A stretch of 64,000 bases of DNA from Bradyrhizobium archetypum (lineage in GTDB: Bacteria > Pseudomonadota > Alphaproteobacteria > Rhizobiales > Xanthobacteraceae), in NCBI RefSeq assembly GCF_013114835.1, contig NZ_JAAVLW010000008.1:237929-301928 (forward strand), in the 5' to 3' direction. This document shows positions 46,150-55,872 of this stretch, in pieces (position 1 is the first letter of the stretch; every line of letters begins with the position of its first letter). The notes below the pieces were generated by a model. It searched no databases and was not told where the DNA came from. It saw only the letters and a program-made list of their open reading frames with translations. The translations under genes and the position numbers were made by a program.

Positions 46150-47466
46150 TTATCCGCCGTCGCGCGCCGGCACGCGGGTGATCCGGGCGCCGAGCGCATT
46201 GAGCCGTTCCTCGATGCGCTCATAGCCGCGCTCGATCTGGTCGGCATTGTTGATAGTCGAAGTGCCCTCGGCGGCGACCGCCGCGAGCAGCATGGCCATG
46301 CCGGCGCGGATGTCGGGGGAGGTCATCGGCGCGCCACGCAGCCGGCTCGGGCCGGCGACGATCGCGCGGTGCGGGTCGCACAGCACGATGCGGGCGCCCA
46401 TTGAGATCAGCTTGTCGACGAAGAACATTCGCGACTCGAACATCTTCTCGAACATCAGGATCACGCCGTCGCACTGCGTCGCCGTGACGATTGCGATCGA
46501 CATCAGGTCGGCCGGAAAGGCCGGCCACGGCTGGTCCTCGAGCTTCGGCACGTGGCCGCCGAAATCGTCGTGGATCTTCATGGTCTGTCCGGAGGGAACG
46601 ATGAGGTCGTCGCCCTCGATGCCGCAGACGATGCCGAGCCGTTCAAATCCCATCCGGATCGAGCGCAGATGCTCGACGCCGGCTTTGGCGATGCGCAGCG
46701 GCGAGCGCGTCACCGCGGCGAGCCCGATCAGGGAGCCGACCTCAATATGGTCGGGCTGGATCGAATAGCTGGTGCCGCCAAGCGTCGCCGGGCCGTGCAC
46801 GGTGATGGTGTTGGTGCCGATGCCCTCGATCTTCGCGCCGAGCGCGACCAGGAAATGCGCGAGGTCCTGCACATGCGGTTCGGAGGCGGCGTTGCGCAGA
46901 TATGTGGTGCCGTGGGCGGCAACTGCGGCGACCAGCGCGTTTTCGGTGGCGGTGACGCTGGGCTCGTCGAGGAACACATCCGCGCCCTTCAGGCGCATGG
47001 CGCGGAATTCCAGCCTGTGCGTGGCAGTGACGGTGGCCCCGAGCTGCTCGAAGGCCAGAAAATGCGTGTCGAGACGGCGGCGGCCGATGACATCGCCGCC
47101 GGGCGGCGGCAGCGCCACCTCGCCGCAGCGGGCCAGTAGCGGTCCTGCCAGCAGGATGGAGGCGCGGATCCGCGCGCAGAGTTCGGGATCGAGATCGGCG
47201 GCACTGATATGCTTGGCGTGGATCGCAAGCCGGTTGCGCGATTCCCATTCGGCGGACGCGCCGACAGAGCGGATCAGTTCAACCAGCGTTTCGGTGTCGC
47301 GGATGCGCGGCACGTTGTCCAGCGTAACGGGATGCTCGGTGAGCAGCGCGGCCGCGATGATCGGCAGCGCTGAATTCTTGTTGCCGGACGGCTCGATCGT
47401 TCCCGAAAGCCGATGGCCGCCTTCAACGATGTACTGGATGGGCGGCACGGGTGCTTCCTGCCTCAT
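46150..47466 (-). CDS. MurA paralogue with Asp at the catalytic Cys position
   Basis: 438 residues of the UDP-GlcNAc enolpyruvyl transferase fold. N-terminal GTIEPSGNKNSALPIIAAALLTEHPVTL gives the Lys-Asn pair that binds substrate. The loop that in E. coli MurA carries Cys115 reads LPPPGGDVIGRRRLDTHF, with Asp. The C-terminal VTATQCDGVILMFEKMFESRMFFVDKL and DIRAGMAMLLAAVAA also match. The ATG at 47466 overlaps the gyrB stop. It probably adds enolpyruvate to UDP-GlcNAc or a related sugar nucleotide. Whether a normal murA exists elsewhere is not visible here. Confidence 0.85.
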   Translation of the reverse strand: MRQEAPVPPIQYIVEGGHRLSGTIEPSGNKNSALPIIAAALLTEHPVTLDNVPRIRDTETLVELIRSVGASAEWESRNRLAIHAKHISAADLDPELCARIRASILLAGPLLARCGEVALPPPGGDVIGRRRLDTHFLAFEQLGATVTATHRLEFRAMRLKGADVFLDEPSVTATENALVAAVAAHGTTYLRNAASEPHVQDLAHFLVALGAKIEGIGTNTITVHGPATLGGTSYSIQPDHIEVGSLIGLAAVTRSPLRIAKAGVEHLRSIRMGFERLGIVCGIEGDDLIVPSGQTMKIHDDFGGHVPKLEDQPWPAFPADLMSIAIVTATQCDGVILMFEKMFESRMFFVDKLISMGARIVLCDPHRAIVAGPSRLRGAPMTSPDIRAGMAMLLAAVAAEGTSTINNADQIERGYERIEERLNALGARITRVPARDGG

Positions 47467-49898
47467 ACGTCGACATTGGCGCTGAGCGAATTATCCTGGA
47501 TGAATTCGCGGCGCGGCTCGACCACGTCACCCATCAGCTTGGTGAAGATGTCATCGGCCTCGTCGACCTCCTTGATCTTCACCTGCAGCAGCGAGCGCTC
47601 GTTGGTGTCCAGCGTGGTTGTCCACAGCTGTTCCGGGTTCATCTCGCCAAGGCCTTTGTAGCGCTGCAGCGTCACGCCCTTGCGGCCGGCGTCGGTCACC
47701 GCCTCGAACAGGCTGACCGGACCGTGAATCGTGGTCTCGGCATCCCTGCGGCGTAGCACGCCAGGCTTCGGATAGGCCTCCTGAAGTTTGACGGCGTAGT
47801 CGTCGAGCTTCCGCGCGTCGGCGGAGCCGAGCAAGGCGTCGTCAATGATGGCGACGTCCTTGACGCCACGGATGGTGCGCTCGAAGAAGAAGCCTTCGCC
47901 TTCGGTGAAACGGCCGGTCCAGCCGCGCTCGACTTCGTCGGCCAGCGCATCGAGCCGCTTGGCAATATAGTCGGCGGCGGCATTGGCAGTCGCGATGTCG
48001 CCGGTGATCTTCGGGCTCAGCACGCCCGCAATCGCCGCCTGTTCCACCACCTTGCGGTTATAGCGGCTGTGCAGATTGTTCAGGATGCCACGGATGACAC
48101 GGGCGTCCTCCACCAGCGACAGCAGGTCGCGGCCGCCGCGTTCCGAACCCGATGCCGGCTTGAACACGCAGTCATCGAGGCCGGTCGCGATCAGGTAATC
48201 TTCCAGCGCGCGCTCGTCCTTCAAGTACTGCTCGGACTTGCCGCGCGTCACCTTGTAGAGCGGCGGCTGGGCGATATAGAGATGGCCGCGATCGATCAAT
48301 TCGCGCATCTGCCGGTAGAAGAAGGTCAATAATAGCGTGCGGATGTGGGCGCCGTCGACGTCGGCGTCCGTCATCACGATGATCTTGTGGTAGCGCAGTT
48401 TGTCGGCCGAGAAGTCGTCGCTGATGCCGGTGCCGAGCGCGGTGATCAGGGTGCCGATCTGCTCGCTCGACAGCATCTTGTCGGTGCGCACGCGCTCGAC
48501 ATTGAGGATCTTGCCGCGCAGCGGCAGCACCGCCTGGAATTCGCGGTTGCGGCCCTGCTTGGCGCTGCCGCCTGCCGAGTCACCCTCGACAATGAACAGC
48601 TCCGACTTGGCCGGATCCTTTTCCTGGCAGTCGGCGAGCTTGCCGGGCAGCGACGAGACGCTGAGCGGGCTCTTGCGCGTCAGTTCACGCGCCTTGCGGG
48701 CGGCTTCGCGCGCGGCGGCGGCCTGGATCACCTTGCCGACGATGACCTTCGCTTCGCTCGGATGCTCCTCGAACCATGCGGCCAGCGCCTCGTTGAGCAC
48801 ATTCTCGACCACCGGGCGCACTTCCGAGGACACCAGCTTGTCCTTGGTCTGCGACGAAAACTTCGGATCGGGCACCTTCACCGAGAGCACGGCGGTAAGA
48901 CCTTCGCGGCAATCGTCGCCGGTCAGCGCGATCTTCTCCTTCTTCGCGTTGGCCTCGGCATAGCCGTTGACCTGGCGCGTCAGCGCGCCGCGGAAGCCGG
49001 CGAGATGGGTGCCCCCGTCGCGCTGCGGGATGTTGTTGGTGAAGCACAGCACGTTCTCATGGTAGCTGTCGTTCCACCACAGCGCGGCTTCTACGCCGAT
49101 GCCGTTGGCTTCCGACCGCACCATAATCGGGACCGGAACGATCGCCTTCTTGTTGCGGTCGAGATATTTGACGAACTCCTCGACGCCGCCGTCGTAGCGC
49201 ATCTCCTCGCGCTTCTCGACCGCGTGACGCATGTCGGAGAGGATGATGTGAACACCGGAATTCAGGAAGGCGAGCTCGCGCAGCCGGTGTTCCAGCGTCG
49301 CGAAATCATACTCGATGTTCTTGAAGGTCTCGGTGGAGGCGAGGAAGGTGACCTCGGTGCCGCGCTTGCCCTTGGCCTCGCCGACCACCTTCAAGGGCGC
49401 CAGCGAGTCGCCATGGGCGAACTCGACGAAATGCTCCTTGTCGTCGCGCCAGACGCGCAGCTTCAGCGAGCTCGACAACGCATTGACCACGGAAACGCCG
49501 ACGCCGTGCAGGCCGCCGGAAACCTTGTAGGAGTTCTGGTCGAACTTCCCGCCGGCGTGGAGTTGGGTCATGATGACCTCGGCGGCGGAAATGCCTTCAC
49601 CCTTGTGGATGTCGACCGGGATGCCGCGGCCGTCGTCGCGCACCGTAACCGAATTGTCCGCATTCAGGATCACGTCGACACGCGTGGCATGGCCCGCGAG
49701 CGCTTCGTCGATCGCGTTGTCGACGACTTCGTAGACCATGTGATGCAGGCCGGAACCGTCGTCGGTGTCGCCGATATACATGCCCGGCCGTTTGCGGACG
49801 GCATCGAGGCCCTTCAGCACCCGGATCGATTCTGCGCCATACTCGACGGGAATGGGATGCTCAGTTTCGGCGGCGGGCCGCCGGGCAGGTTCTGTCAT
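47463..49898 (-). CDS. gyrB: DNA gyrase subunit B
   Basis: 811 residues. GHKL ATPase motifs (EVVDNAIDEALAG, VRDDGRGIPVD, GGLHGVGVSVVNALS) are followed by a transducer domain, then TOPRIM with FIVEGDSAGGSA and TDADVDGAHI and the C-terminal YKGLGEMNPEQLW. It supplies negative supercoils with GyrA. It is in the usual recF-gyrB order. The start MTEPARRPAAETEHPIPVEYG at 49898 is the family form. Its stop overlaps the murA-like start. Confidence 0.98.
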   Translation of the reverse strand: MTEPARRPAAETEHPIPVEYGAESIRVLKGLDAVRKRPGMYIGDTDDGSGLHHMVYEVVDNAIDEALAGHATRVDVILNADNSVTVRDDGRGIPVDIHKGEGISAAEVIMTQLHAGGKFDQNSYKVSGGLHGVGVSVVNALSSSLKLRVWRDDKEHFVEFAHGDSLAPLKVVGEAKGKRGTEVTFLASTETFKNIEYDFATLEHRLRELAFLNSGVHIILSDMRHAVEKREEMRYDGGVEEFVKYLDRNKKAIVPVPIMVRSEANGIGVEAALWWNDSYHENVLCFTNNIPQRDGGTHLAGFRGALTRQVNGYAEANAKKEKIALTGDDCREGLTAVLSVKVPDPKFSSQTKDKLVSSEVRPVVENVLNEALAAWFEEHPSEAKVIVGKVIQAAAAREAARKARELTRKSPLSVSSLPGKLADCQEKDPAKSELFIVEGDSAGGSAKQGRNREFQAVLPLRGKILNVERVRTDKMLSSEQIGTLITALGTGISDDFSADKLRYHKIIVMTDADVDGAHIRTLLLTFFYRQMRELIDRGHLYIAQPPLYKVTRGKSEQYLKDERALEDYLIATGLDDCVFKPASGSERGGRDLLSLVEDARVIRGILNNLHSRYNRKVVEQAAIAGVLSPKITGDIATANAAADYIAKRLDALADEVERGWTGRFTEGEGFFFERTIRGVKDVAIIDDALLGSADARKLDDYAVKLQEAYPKPGVLRRRDAETTIHGPVSLFEAVTDAGRKGVTLQRYKGLGEMNPEQLWTTTLDTNERSLLQVKIKEVDEADDIFTKLMGDVVEPRREFIQDNSLSANVDV

Positions 49899-50260
49899 GT
49901 TAGGCCTTCGAGGATGTCCCGAATCAGCGGCGCAATATGAGGCGCTGATTACGCTATTTGTGCCATGAAAGAGGCATTGCGCCTAGCGCAATCTCTCTGT
50001 CTGCAAACCATTGAATAAATGGTGGTTTTTTACCCTTTTTCAAGGTGTTCAAGCGCCGGTTTTGAGGGCTCCAAAAGTGCGATTCGGGCGTGGTTCCGCA
50101 TCCTCGATGGCCGGATTTTCGAACGTTGCCGGGGTGGGAAACGGCAGAAAACGCGGCAGCCTGTGGTCGCTATCCCTCGCCCGTTGCGATCCCGGGTTAG
50201 CCTGCATTCAGGCGATTTCACCGCGAGCGACTAGGTATGCCTGACCGAAAAGAGACCTTT
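49899..50260. promoter_or_regulatory. recF-gyrB intergenic region, gyrB promoter zone
   Basis: 362 bases without a gene. Near gyrB are two inverted repeats: aatcagcg / cgctgatt (49922-49929, 49943-49950) and attgcgc / gcgcaat (49976-49982, 49986-49992, loop cta). An AT-rich run (ataaatggtggttttttac) lies at about 50015-50035. These would lie in the gyrB leader or promoter. Supercoiling-sensitive control is typical for gyrB but not visible here. Confidence 0.5.
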
Positions 50261-51400
50261 TCAGGTGCGGCGGCGCACCTGGCCGGACTCGACGTCGAAA
50301 ATCTCGCCGCCCGTGCCGATGTCGACGAACGCTGCGGGGTCGGCGCCGGTCATCCAGACCTGGGCGCCGAGTTTTGCGAGTTCACCGAACAGCGCCTTGC
50401 GCCTGACAGGATCAAGATGGGCGACGACCTCGTCGAGCAGCAACAGCGGCACAATGCCGGTCATCTCGGCGACCAGAGTGGCGTGGGCCAGCACCAGCCC
50501 GATCAGCAGCGCCTTCTGCTCGCCGGTGGAGGCGTCGCGCGCCGGCATGTTCTTCGGCGCATAGACGACCTGCAGGTCGGTGAGGTGGGGACCATCCAGC
50601 GTGCGGCCGGCGGCGGCGTCGCGTGCGCGATTGGCGCACAGGATCTCGCGGTAACGATCCTCGACGGCTGTTGCGGATTCACTCGTCAGTGCGTTTTCCA
50701 TCCAGCCGTCGAGCATGATCTGCGCCGAGGGAAAGGCGGATGCGGCGCCGCGCTCCTGCAGCATCGCTGCCAACCTCGTCACGGTCTGGCCGCGGGTAGC
50801 GGCGACCGCGACCGCAAGCTCGGCGGTTTCGCGTTCGATCGCATCACACCAATGGTCGTCGTAATTGCGCACTTCGAGCAGGCGGTTGCGCGAACGCAGC
50901 GAGCGCTCCAGCGCCGAGACACGGCTGGAATGCTCGCTGTCGATCGCCAGCACCAGGCGGTCGAAGAAGCGCCGCCGTTCGGAAGCCGCGCCGAGAAACA
51001 GCCCATCCATGGCCGGCGTCAGCCACACCATGCGCAGGTGATCGCCGAAGGCGGTAGCCGAGCTCACCGGCTCGCGGTCGATCCGGCAGCGCCGGCTCGA
51101 GGAAGATGGCTCCGCGCCCGGCGCGTCGATGCCGGTGCCGAGCGTGGCAAGCCCGAGCGCACCCTCGACCTCGGCCGATACCGCCCAGGAGCCGTCGCCC
51201 TGGTTGTCGGCAACATCCTCCAGCGTCGCACGCCGCAGGCCTCGCCCCGGCGACAGAAACGAGATCGCCTCCAGGCAATTGGTCTTGCCGGCGCCGTTCG
51301 GCCCCACCAGCACCACCACATCACCGCGCACCTGCACGCTCGCCGCGCGATAATTGCGGAAGTGCGTCAGCGACAGGCGGTGAATGCGGGAAGGGGTCAT
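50261..51400 (-). CDS. recF: DNA replication and repair protein RecF
   Basis: 379 residues of the SMC-like ATPase group. Walker A GPNGAGKTNCLEAISFLSPG, signature-like ASTGEQKALLIGLVLAHA and Walker B LLLLDEVVAHLD are present. RecF loads RecA at gaps with RecO and RecR. The start MTPSRIHRLSLTHFRNY is the family form. It lies between dnaN and gyrB. Confidence 0.97.
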   Translation of the reverse strand: MTPSRIHRLSLTHFRNYRAASVQVRGDVVVLVGPNGAGKTNCLEAISFLSPGRGLRRATLEDVADNQGDGSWAVSAEVEGALGLATLGTGIDAPGAEPSSSSRRCRIDREPVSSATAFGDHLRMVWLTPAMDGLFLGAASERRRFFDRLVLAIDSEHSSRVSALERSLRSRNRLLEVRNYDDHWCDAIERETAELAVAVAATRGQTVTRLAAMLQERGAASAFPSAQIMLDGWMENALTSESATAVEDRYREILCANRARDAAAGRTLDGPHLTDLQVVYAPKNMPARDASTGEQKALLIGLVLAHATLVAEMTGIVPLLLLDEVVAHLDPVRRKALFGELAKLGAQVWMTGADPAAFVDIGTGGEIFDVESGQVRRRT

Positions 51401-51567
51401 ATCGGACCGTTATTGCCGGAGAGTCGCAAAAATGGCGGCGACTTCTGGTGTCATCAGCCGCGGAGGCGGATGATCCAGTACGCCGAGCTGCTCAACGTTT
51501 TCGCCAGCGCCGGCGATTACTGGATACCCGCCTTCGCGGGTATGATAGCTGTTTTTGTCGGGCGCCA

Positions 51568-51590
51568 CCCTCTCCCACAAGGGGAGAGGG
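51568..51590. repeat. Short GC hairpin between recF and dnaN
   Basis: ccctctccc (51568-51576) and gggagaggg (51582-51590) form a perfect 9-bp stem with loop acaag. It lies in the 219-base gap between the dnaN stop and recF start. See 30020, 42678 and 57650 for similar elements. Confidence 0.75.
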
Positions 51591-51619
51591 AAGGTTGGTG
51601 CGCGGGTCGCCTGACGTTC

Positions 51620-52738
51620 TCACACCCGCATCGGCATCAGCACGTAGAGCGCGCCCTTGTTGTCCTTGTCCTGCACCAGCGTCGGCGAGCCGGGATCGGC
51701 GAGGCGGAGGACCGCGACTTCGCCTTCGATCTGGGCGGCGATGTCGAGCAAATAGCGCGAGTTGAATCCGATATCGAGCGCGTCGGAGGCGTATTCAACC
51801 TCGAGCTCTTCGGTGGCGCTGCCGGAATCCGGATTGGTCACCGACAGCACCAGCTTGCCGGCGGACAATGCGAGCTTCACGGCGCGCCCGCGCTCGCTGG
51901 AAATGGTTGAGACGCGGTCGACTGCCGCCTCGAAATCCTTCTTGTCGACGATCAGCTCCTTGTCGTTGTTCTGCGGGATGACACGTCCATAGTCCGGGAA
52001 GGTTCCGTCGATCAGCTTCGAGGTCAGCACGACGTTGCCGAGCGTGAAGCGGATCTTGCCCTGCGACAGCTCGATCTTGATTTCGGCTTCATTGTCCTCG
52101 ATCAGCCGCTGCACCTCGCCGACCGTCTTGCGCGGCACGATCACGCCCGGCATGCCGGTGGCGCCGGCGGGCAGCGTCAGGTCGATCTGCGCCAGCCGAT
52201 GGCCGTCGGTCGCCACCCCGCGCAAGGTCGCGGCCTTGGCGCTGCCGGCCGTGTGCAGGTAGATGCCGTTGAGGTAATAGCGGGTCTCTTCGGTCGAGAT
52301 CGCGAACTGCGTGCGGTCGATCAGCCGCTTGACGTCGGAGGCGGGAAGCGCGAACGAATGCGTCATGTCGCCGGCGGCGAGGTCCGGAAAATCGCTCTCC
52401 GGCAGCGTCTGCAGCGTGAAGCGCGAGCGGCCGGCGCGGATCGCCATCACCGAGCGGTCGCCGTCCGCTTCCAGCACGATCTGCGTGCCCTCGGGCAGTT
52501 TGCGGACGATGTCGTAGAACATATGCGCCGGCACGGTGGTGGAGCCGCCGGTCGCGGTTTCCGCCGCCAGCGTTTCGGTCACCTCGAGGTCGAGGTCTGT
52601 CGCCTTCAGCGACAGTCTGGCGTTTTCGGCGCGGACCAGCACATTGCCGAGGATCGGGATGGTGTTGCGGCGCTCGACCACGCGATGGACGTGACCCAGC
52701 GATTTCAGCAGTTGCGCGCGTTCGACGGTGACCTTCAT
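51620..52738 (-). CDS. dnaN: DNA polymerase III beta subunit (sliding clamp)
   Basis: 372 residues. Three similar clamp domains in a row form the ring; MKVTVERAQLLKSLGHVHRVVERRNTIPILGN starts the protein and the C-terminal PMRV forms the end of the hydrophobic partner cleft. It tethers DNA polymerase III to DNA. The ATG at 52738 is chosen over an upstream in-frame ATG at 52780. It lies in dnaA-dnaN-recF order. Confidence 0.98.
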   Translation of the reverse strand: MKVTVERAQLLKSLGHVHRVVERRNTIPILGNVLVRAENARLSLKATDLDLEVTETLAAETATGGSTTVPAHMFYDIVRKLPEGTQIVLEADGDRSVMAIRAGRSRFTLQTLPESDFPDLAAGDMTHSFALPASDVKRLIDRTQFAISTEETRYYLNGIYLHTAGSAKAATLRGVATDGHRLAQIDLTLPAGATGMPGVIVPRKTVGEVQRLIEDNEAEIKIELSQGKIRFTLGNVVLTSKLIDGTFPDYGRVIPQNNDKELIVDKKDFEAAVDRVSTISSERGRAVKLALSAGKLVLSVTNPDSGSATEELEVEYASDALDIGFNSRYLLDIAAQIEGEVAVLRLADPGSPTLVQDKDNKGALYVLMPMRV

Positions 52739-53109
52739 TGCAATACCCGCCAGAGATGGAAAAGCCGGGCGGCCCATCAAGGCAGCGCCGCGGCATTGGA
52801 AACCCGAAAAGCCGGATCAGGATCGGATTTGATCAAACCCCCGGGGGGACCGCAAGGTGGCGCGGATGGGGCGCCGGTGCAAGGGAGGCGGGAGGGCGTT
52901 CCCCACTTTTGCGGCGGAAAATGGCGGCAGAAAAAAATTCTCCCGCCCCACCCAACTCGGGTTTGCCCGAGTTGGAATGAAAATTGTCGAAGTCGGAAAA
53001 ATCCGACTTCGATCGGATCAGGGCGGGAGAGGCTGGGAGGAGCCAAGTCCCAAAGGCGGAGATCCTAAAAAGCCGGGCCTTGTTCCCCCCGGCGTCATTG
53101 CTGCTCGTG
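52739..53109. other. dnaA-dnaN intergenic region with two perfect 10-bp stem-loops
   Basis: 371 bases. Stem 1: ccaactcggg / cccgagttgg (52952-52961, 52966-52975). Stem 2: tcgaagtcgg / ccgacttcga (52987-52996, 53003-53012). Read on the minus strand they follow dnaA by about 100-160 bases, and stem 1 is followed 15 bases later by TTTTTTT. They could end or process the dnaA transcript before dnaN. The zone also includes the dnaN promoter. No protein gene is evident. Confidence 0.55.
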
Positions 53110-54540
53110 CTATTCCTGCAATTGCCGCTTCAGCGACTCCACCTCTTCGGACAGCGCCGTATCCCGGGTCACCAGTGCCTCGATCTTGCGCACCGCATGC
53201 AGCACAGTGGTGTGGTCGCGCCCGCCGAACCGGCGGCCGATCTCGGGCAGCGAGCGCAGCGTCAGCGTCTTCGCCAGATACATCGCGACCTGACGGGGCC
53301 GGACCACATTCGCGGTGCGCCGCGACGACAGCAGGTCCGAACGGCTGACATTATACTGCCGTGCGACCACGCGCTGGATATCCTCGATCTTGATCCGCTT
53401 CGGTTCCTGCGGACGGATCAAGTCGCGCACCTCGCGTTCGGCCATTTCCAGCGTCACCGGCTGGTTGTTGAGCTTGGAATGGGCGAGCAGGCGGTTGATC
53501 GCGCCTTCGAGATCGCGGCCGTTATGGGTGATGGTGCGCGCCAGATAATCCAGCACCGCCTCCGGCACGTCGAAGCTTGCGTGATGCGCACGCGCAGCCG
53601 CCACGCGCGATTTCAGGATTCCAAGGCGCAGCTCTTCGCCGAGCGAGCCCATCTCGACGACGAGGCCTCCGGCCAGCCGTGAGCGCACGCGATCGTCGAG
53701 GCTTTCGAGATCGGACGGCGGGCGGTCGGCGGCGATTACCACCTGGCGGCCGGCATCGATCAGCGCGTTCAGCGTGTGGCAGAATTCGGCCTGGGTCGAC
53801 TTGCCCTGCAGGAATTGCAGGTCGTCGATCACGAGCACGTCGATGCCGCGCAGCGCCTCCTTGAACGCCAGCGCCGTCTGCGTTTTCAGCGCGGCGACGA
53901 AACCGTACATGAACTTCTCGGCAGTGAGATAGAGAACCTTGCGCTCGCTGCCTGAATTGCCGGCCCATGTCACCGCCTGCAGCAGATGGGTTTTGCCGAG
54001 ACCGACGCCCGCGTGAATATAAAGCGGGTTGAACATCACGGGATCGCCGCGGCGCCCTTCGGCGACCTGGCGCGCAGCCGCGTGCGCCAGCGTGTTGGAG
54101 CGGCCGATCACGAAGCTTGCAAAGGTCAGGCGCGGGTCGAGCGGCGAGCCGCCGAGCGCATCATGGCTGGCGGATACCGGTGCGGTTGCAGTCGCGCGCA
54201 ATTCCGGCGCGGGCCGGCCATTGGCCTGTTCGACGCGGCGCTGATCGGCCGGTGCAGTCGCTTCCTTGGCAGGTGCCGCGGATCGCATCGCCGTTCGCAC
54301 GGTAAGGTCGATCCGATGCACTTCCGGCATCTCGGCTTGCCAGCAGGTCAGCACACGGTCGGCGTAATGCGCCTGGATCCAGCTCTTGAGGAAGCGAGTC
54401 GGCACCGACAGATGCACGGCTTCGTCCTGCACGCCTTCCAGGTCCATGCGCGCAAACCAGCTCGTATAGACGTCCTCGCCCACACTCGTCCGCAACCGTC
54501 CCTTCACGCGCGACCAGCGATCCTGTTCCGTATTTGTCAT
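53110..54540 (-). CDS. dnaA: Chromosomal replication initiator DnaA
   Basis: 476 residues. Domain I (residues 1-80, WSRVKGRLRTSVGEDVYTSWF), a flexible Ala/Thr-rich domain II, the AAA+ domain III with Walker A VGLGKTHLLQAV and Walker B VLVIDDLQFLQG, and domain IV with the DnaA-box-binding helix-turn-helix (YNVSRSDLLSSRRTANVVRPRQVAMYLA and GGRDHTTVLHA). The start MTNTEQDRWSRVKG at 54540 is chosen; the longer frame to 54654 is not protein-like. It opens the replication origin. Confidence 0.97.
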   Translation of the reverse strand: MTNTEQDRWSRVKGRLRTSVGEDVYTSWFARMDLEGVQDEAVHLSVPTRFLKSWIQAHYADRVLTCWQAEMPEVHRIDLTVRTAMRSAAPAKEATAPADQRRVEQANGRPAPELRATATAPVSASHDALGGSPLDPRLTFASFVIGRSNTLAHAAARQVAEGRRGDPVMFNPLYIHAGVGLGKTHLLQAVTWAGNSGSERKVLYLTAEKFMYGFVAALKTQTALAFKEALRGIDVLVIDDLQFLQGKSTQAEFCHTLNALIDAGRQVVIAADRPPSDLESLDDRVRSRLAGGLVVEMGSLGEELRLGILKSRVAAARAHHASFDVPEAVLDYLARTITHNGRDLEGAINRLLAHSKLNNQPVTLEMAEREVRDLIRPQEPKRIKIEDIQRVVARQYNVSRSDLLSSRRTANVVRPRQVAMYLAKTLTLRSLPEIGRRFGGRDHTTVLHAVRKIEALVTRDTALSEEVESLKRQLQE

Positions 54541-55802
54541 TGCCTGAGAGCTTTTCTGAATGAGTAATGGTGTTGTTGCTAAATCGCCTGGCAGGTCCCC
54601 TGCAGATTTCCTGCCAGACGTGACCTCGATGCGAAGCTTTCGGCCTCCGGGCAAAGATCAAGCGCTCGGCGGAATCGCCGTTGCTCAGATCGAAGCTGGA
54701 TGGAGTGAGAAAGCTACCCGTGAGGTCAGCGCGTACTCGACGGTCTACCCGGAGCTCGCGTGGGGGGACGGCTAAAAACGTTGTTCAGGGACTCAGAAGC
54801 GGTCTCGATAGAAATGAGCGTGCCGAATGTCGCGTTGATTTCGTAAAGCATAGTACCTCCCCCTCTCGCCGCGAGAACGCGCGACGAGCAACCACATCAC
54901 CAGTGTTTCAAAGCCAGTCTGCTGCTACCGAACATCCGCTTGTTCGACTGCTGCGCCGCCGCGTACCCTCAGTCTGTCGTCTTCAACACGTTCACGAGCT
55001 TCGCGTTCCCAATCGTTACATCGTCGGTAAGCATCTCATTCCCCTTGTCCGGAGCGCGCTTGAAACGTGAGCGCCACGCCGGGAAATTTAGACACAGAAC
55101 AACCGCTCTCATATTGCTATGAGTTACCAACTCAGCTTCGCTTGGAAAGCGTCGCTAACGCGCACACCGCCGCCGATTTGCACGTCCGTTCTTGGGTCTC
55201 AAACCGCGCTGGCCAGGAGAGCCTTGAACGTCGCGAACGAGTAACAAATACACCAAGCGCGATTTCTGACAATCCGTGATTCGACGATGTCGTGTGACTC
55301 TTCGGCTGTGTTGCAACACTGCAAATGCGACCCTCCACACCAAGTTTTTGAATCAGCGCAGAGAATCCCGCGGCGCGAACGAGCGTGACAATTTTCGCCG
55401 CACTCGCAAAATTTTTTAAGAAACCGTTACAATCGTGGTTACCGCGACCGTTTTTCAAAACGCTTGCTCTCGCTATGTGGATAAGTGATTAGCGAGACGA
55501 TGTTTTTCGGAATTGCTTTTGAAGGGTAACCCGCGCGAGCGATGACGGCGGAAGAACCGGGCGGTCTGATCAGGTCAGCCGCAGCGTTCGCGTCTCTCGC
55601 GCGTGCGCATGACAACGCTGGTGCAATAAGGTGCACCTCGTAAAAATACGGGTGCCAGAAATATGACACGCGAGCCGGTGATCAGCAATGAGACAATTGA
55701 ATTGTCACAGTCGATCCGGTGCGTGCCCTTCATTGTGTGTCCGAAATCCAACAGCAGGCGTATTGCGAAATAGATATTAGGGCTCGTGCTCGCGCGCCCC
55801 GG
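54541..55802. other. oriC: Candidate replication-origin region upstream of dnaA
   Basis: A 1.26-kb zone between dnaA and the rpsT terminator with no convincing gene. A perfect DnaA box (tgtggataa, 55476-55484, reverse of TTATCCACA) lies inside an 8-bp inverted repeat tctcgcta / tagcgaga (55468-55475, 55490-55497). GANTC sites cluster at 55278, 55296, 55350 and 55363. AT-rich runs lie at 55380-55530. A 15-bp palindrome gacaattgaattgtc lies at 55692-55706. An inverted repeat ctggcagg / cctgccag (54588-54595, 54610-54617) sits in the dnaA leader. The origin role is inferred. Confidence 0.5.
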
Positions 55803-55835
55803 CTGAAAAAGAAAAGCCCGGCGAGGCCGGGCTTT
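55803..55835 (-). terminator. Rho-independent terminator of rpsT
   Basis: Perfect 10-bp stem aaagcccggc / gccgggcttt (55813-55822, 55826-55835) with loop gag. On the minus strand it is followed by TTCTTTTT. It lies about 70 bases after the rpsT stop. Confidence 0.9.
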
Positions 55836-55872
55836 GACGAATATCTATCTGTGTGAGCTCGCTTGGTTCTGG

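Noticed and set aside
54681..55458. Several short frames in the dnaA-rpsT gap
   Set aside because: They overlap each other on both strands, lack ribosome sites, and the gap is better explained as regulatory or origin DNA.
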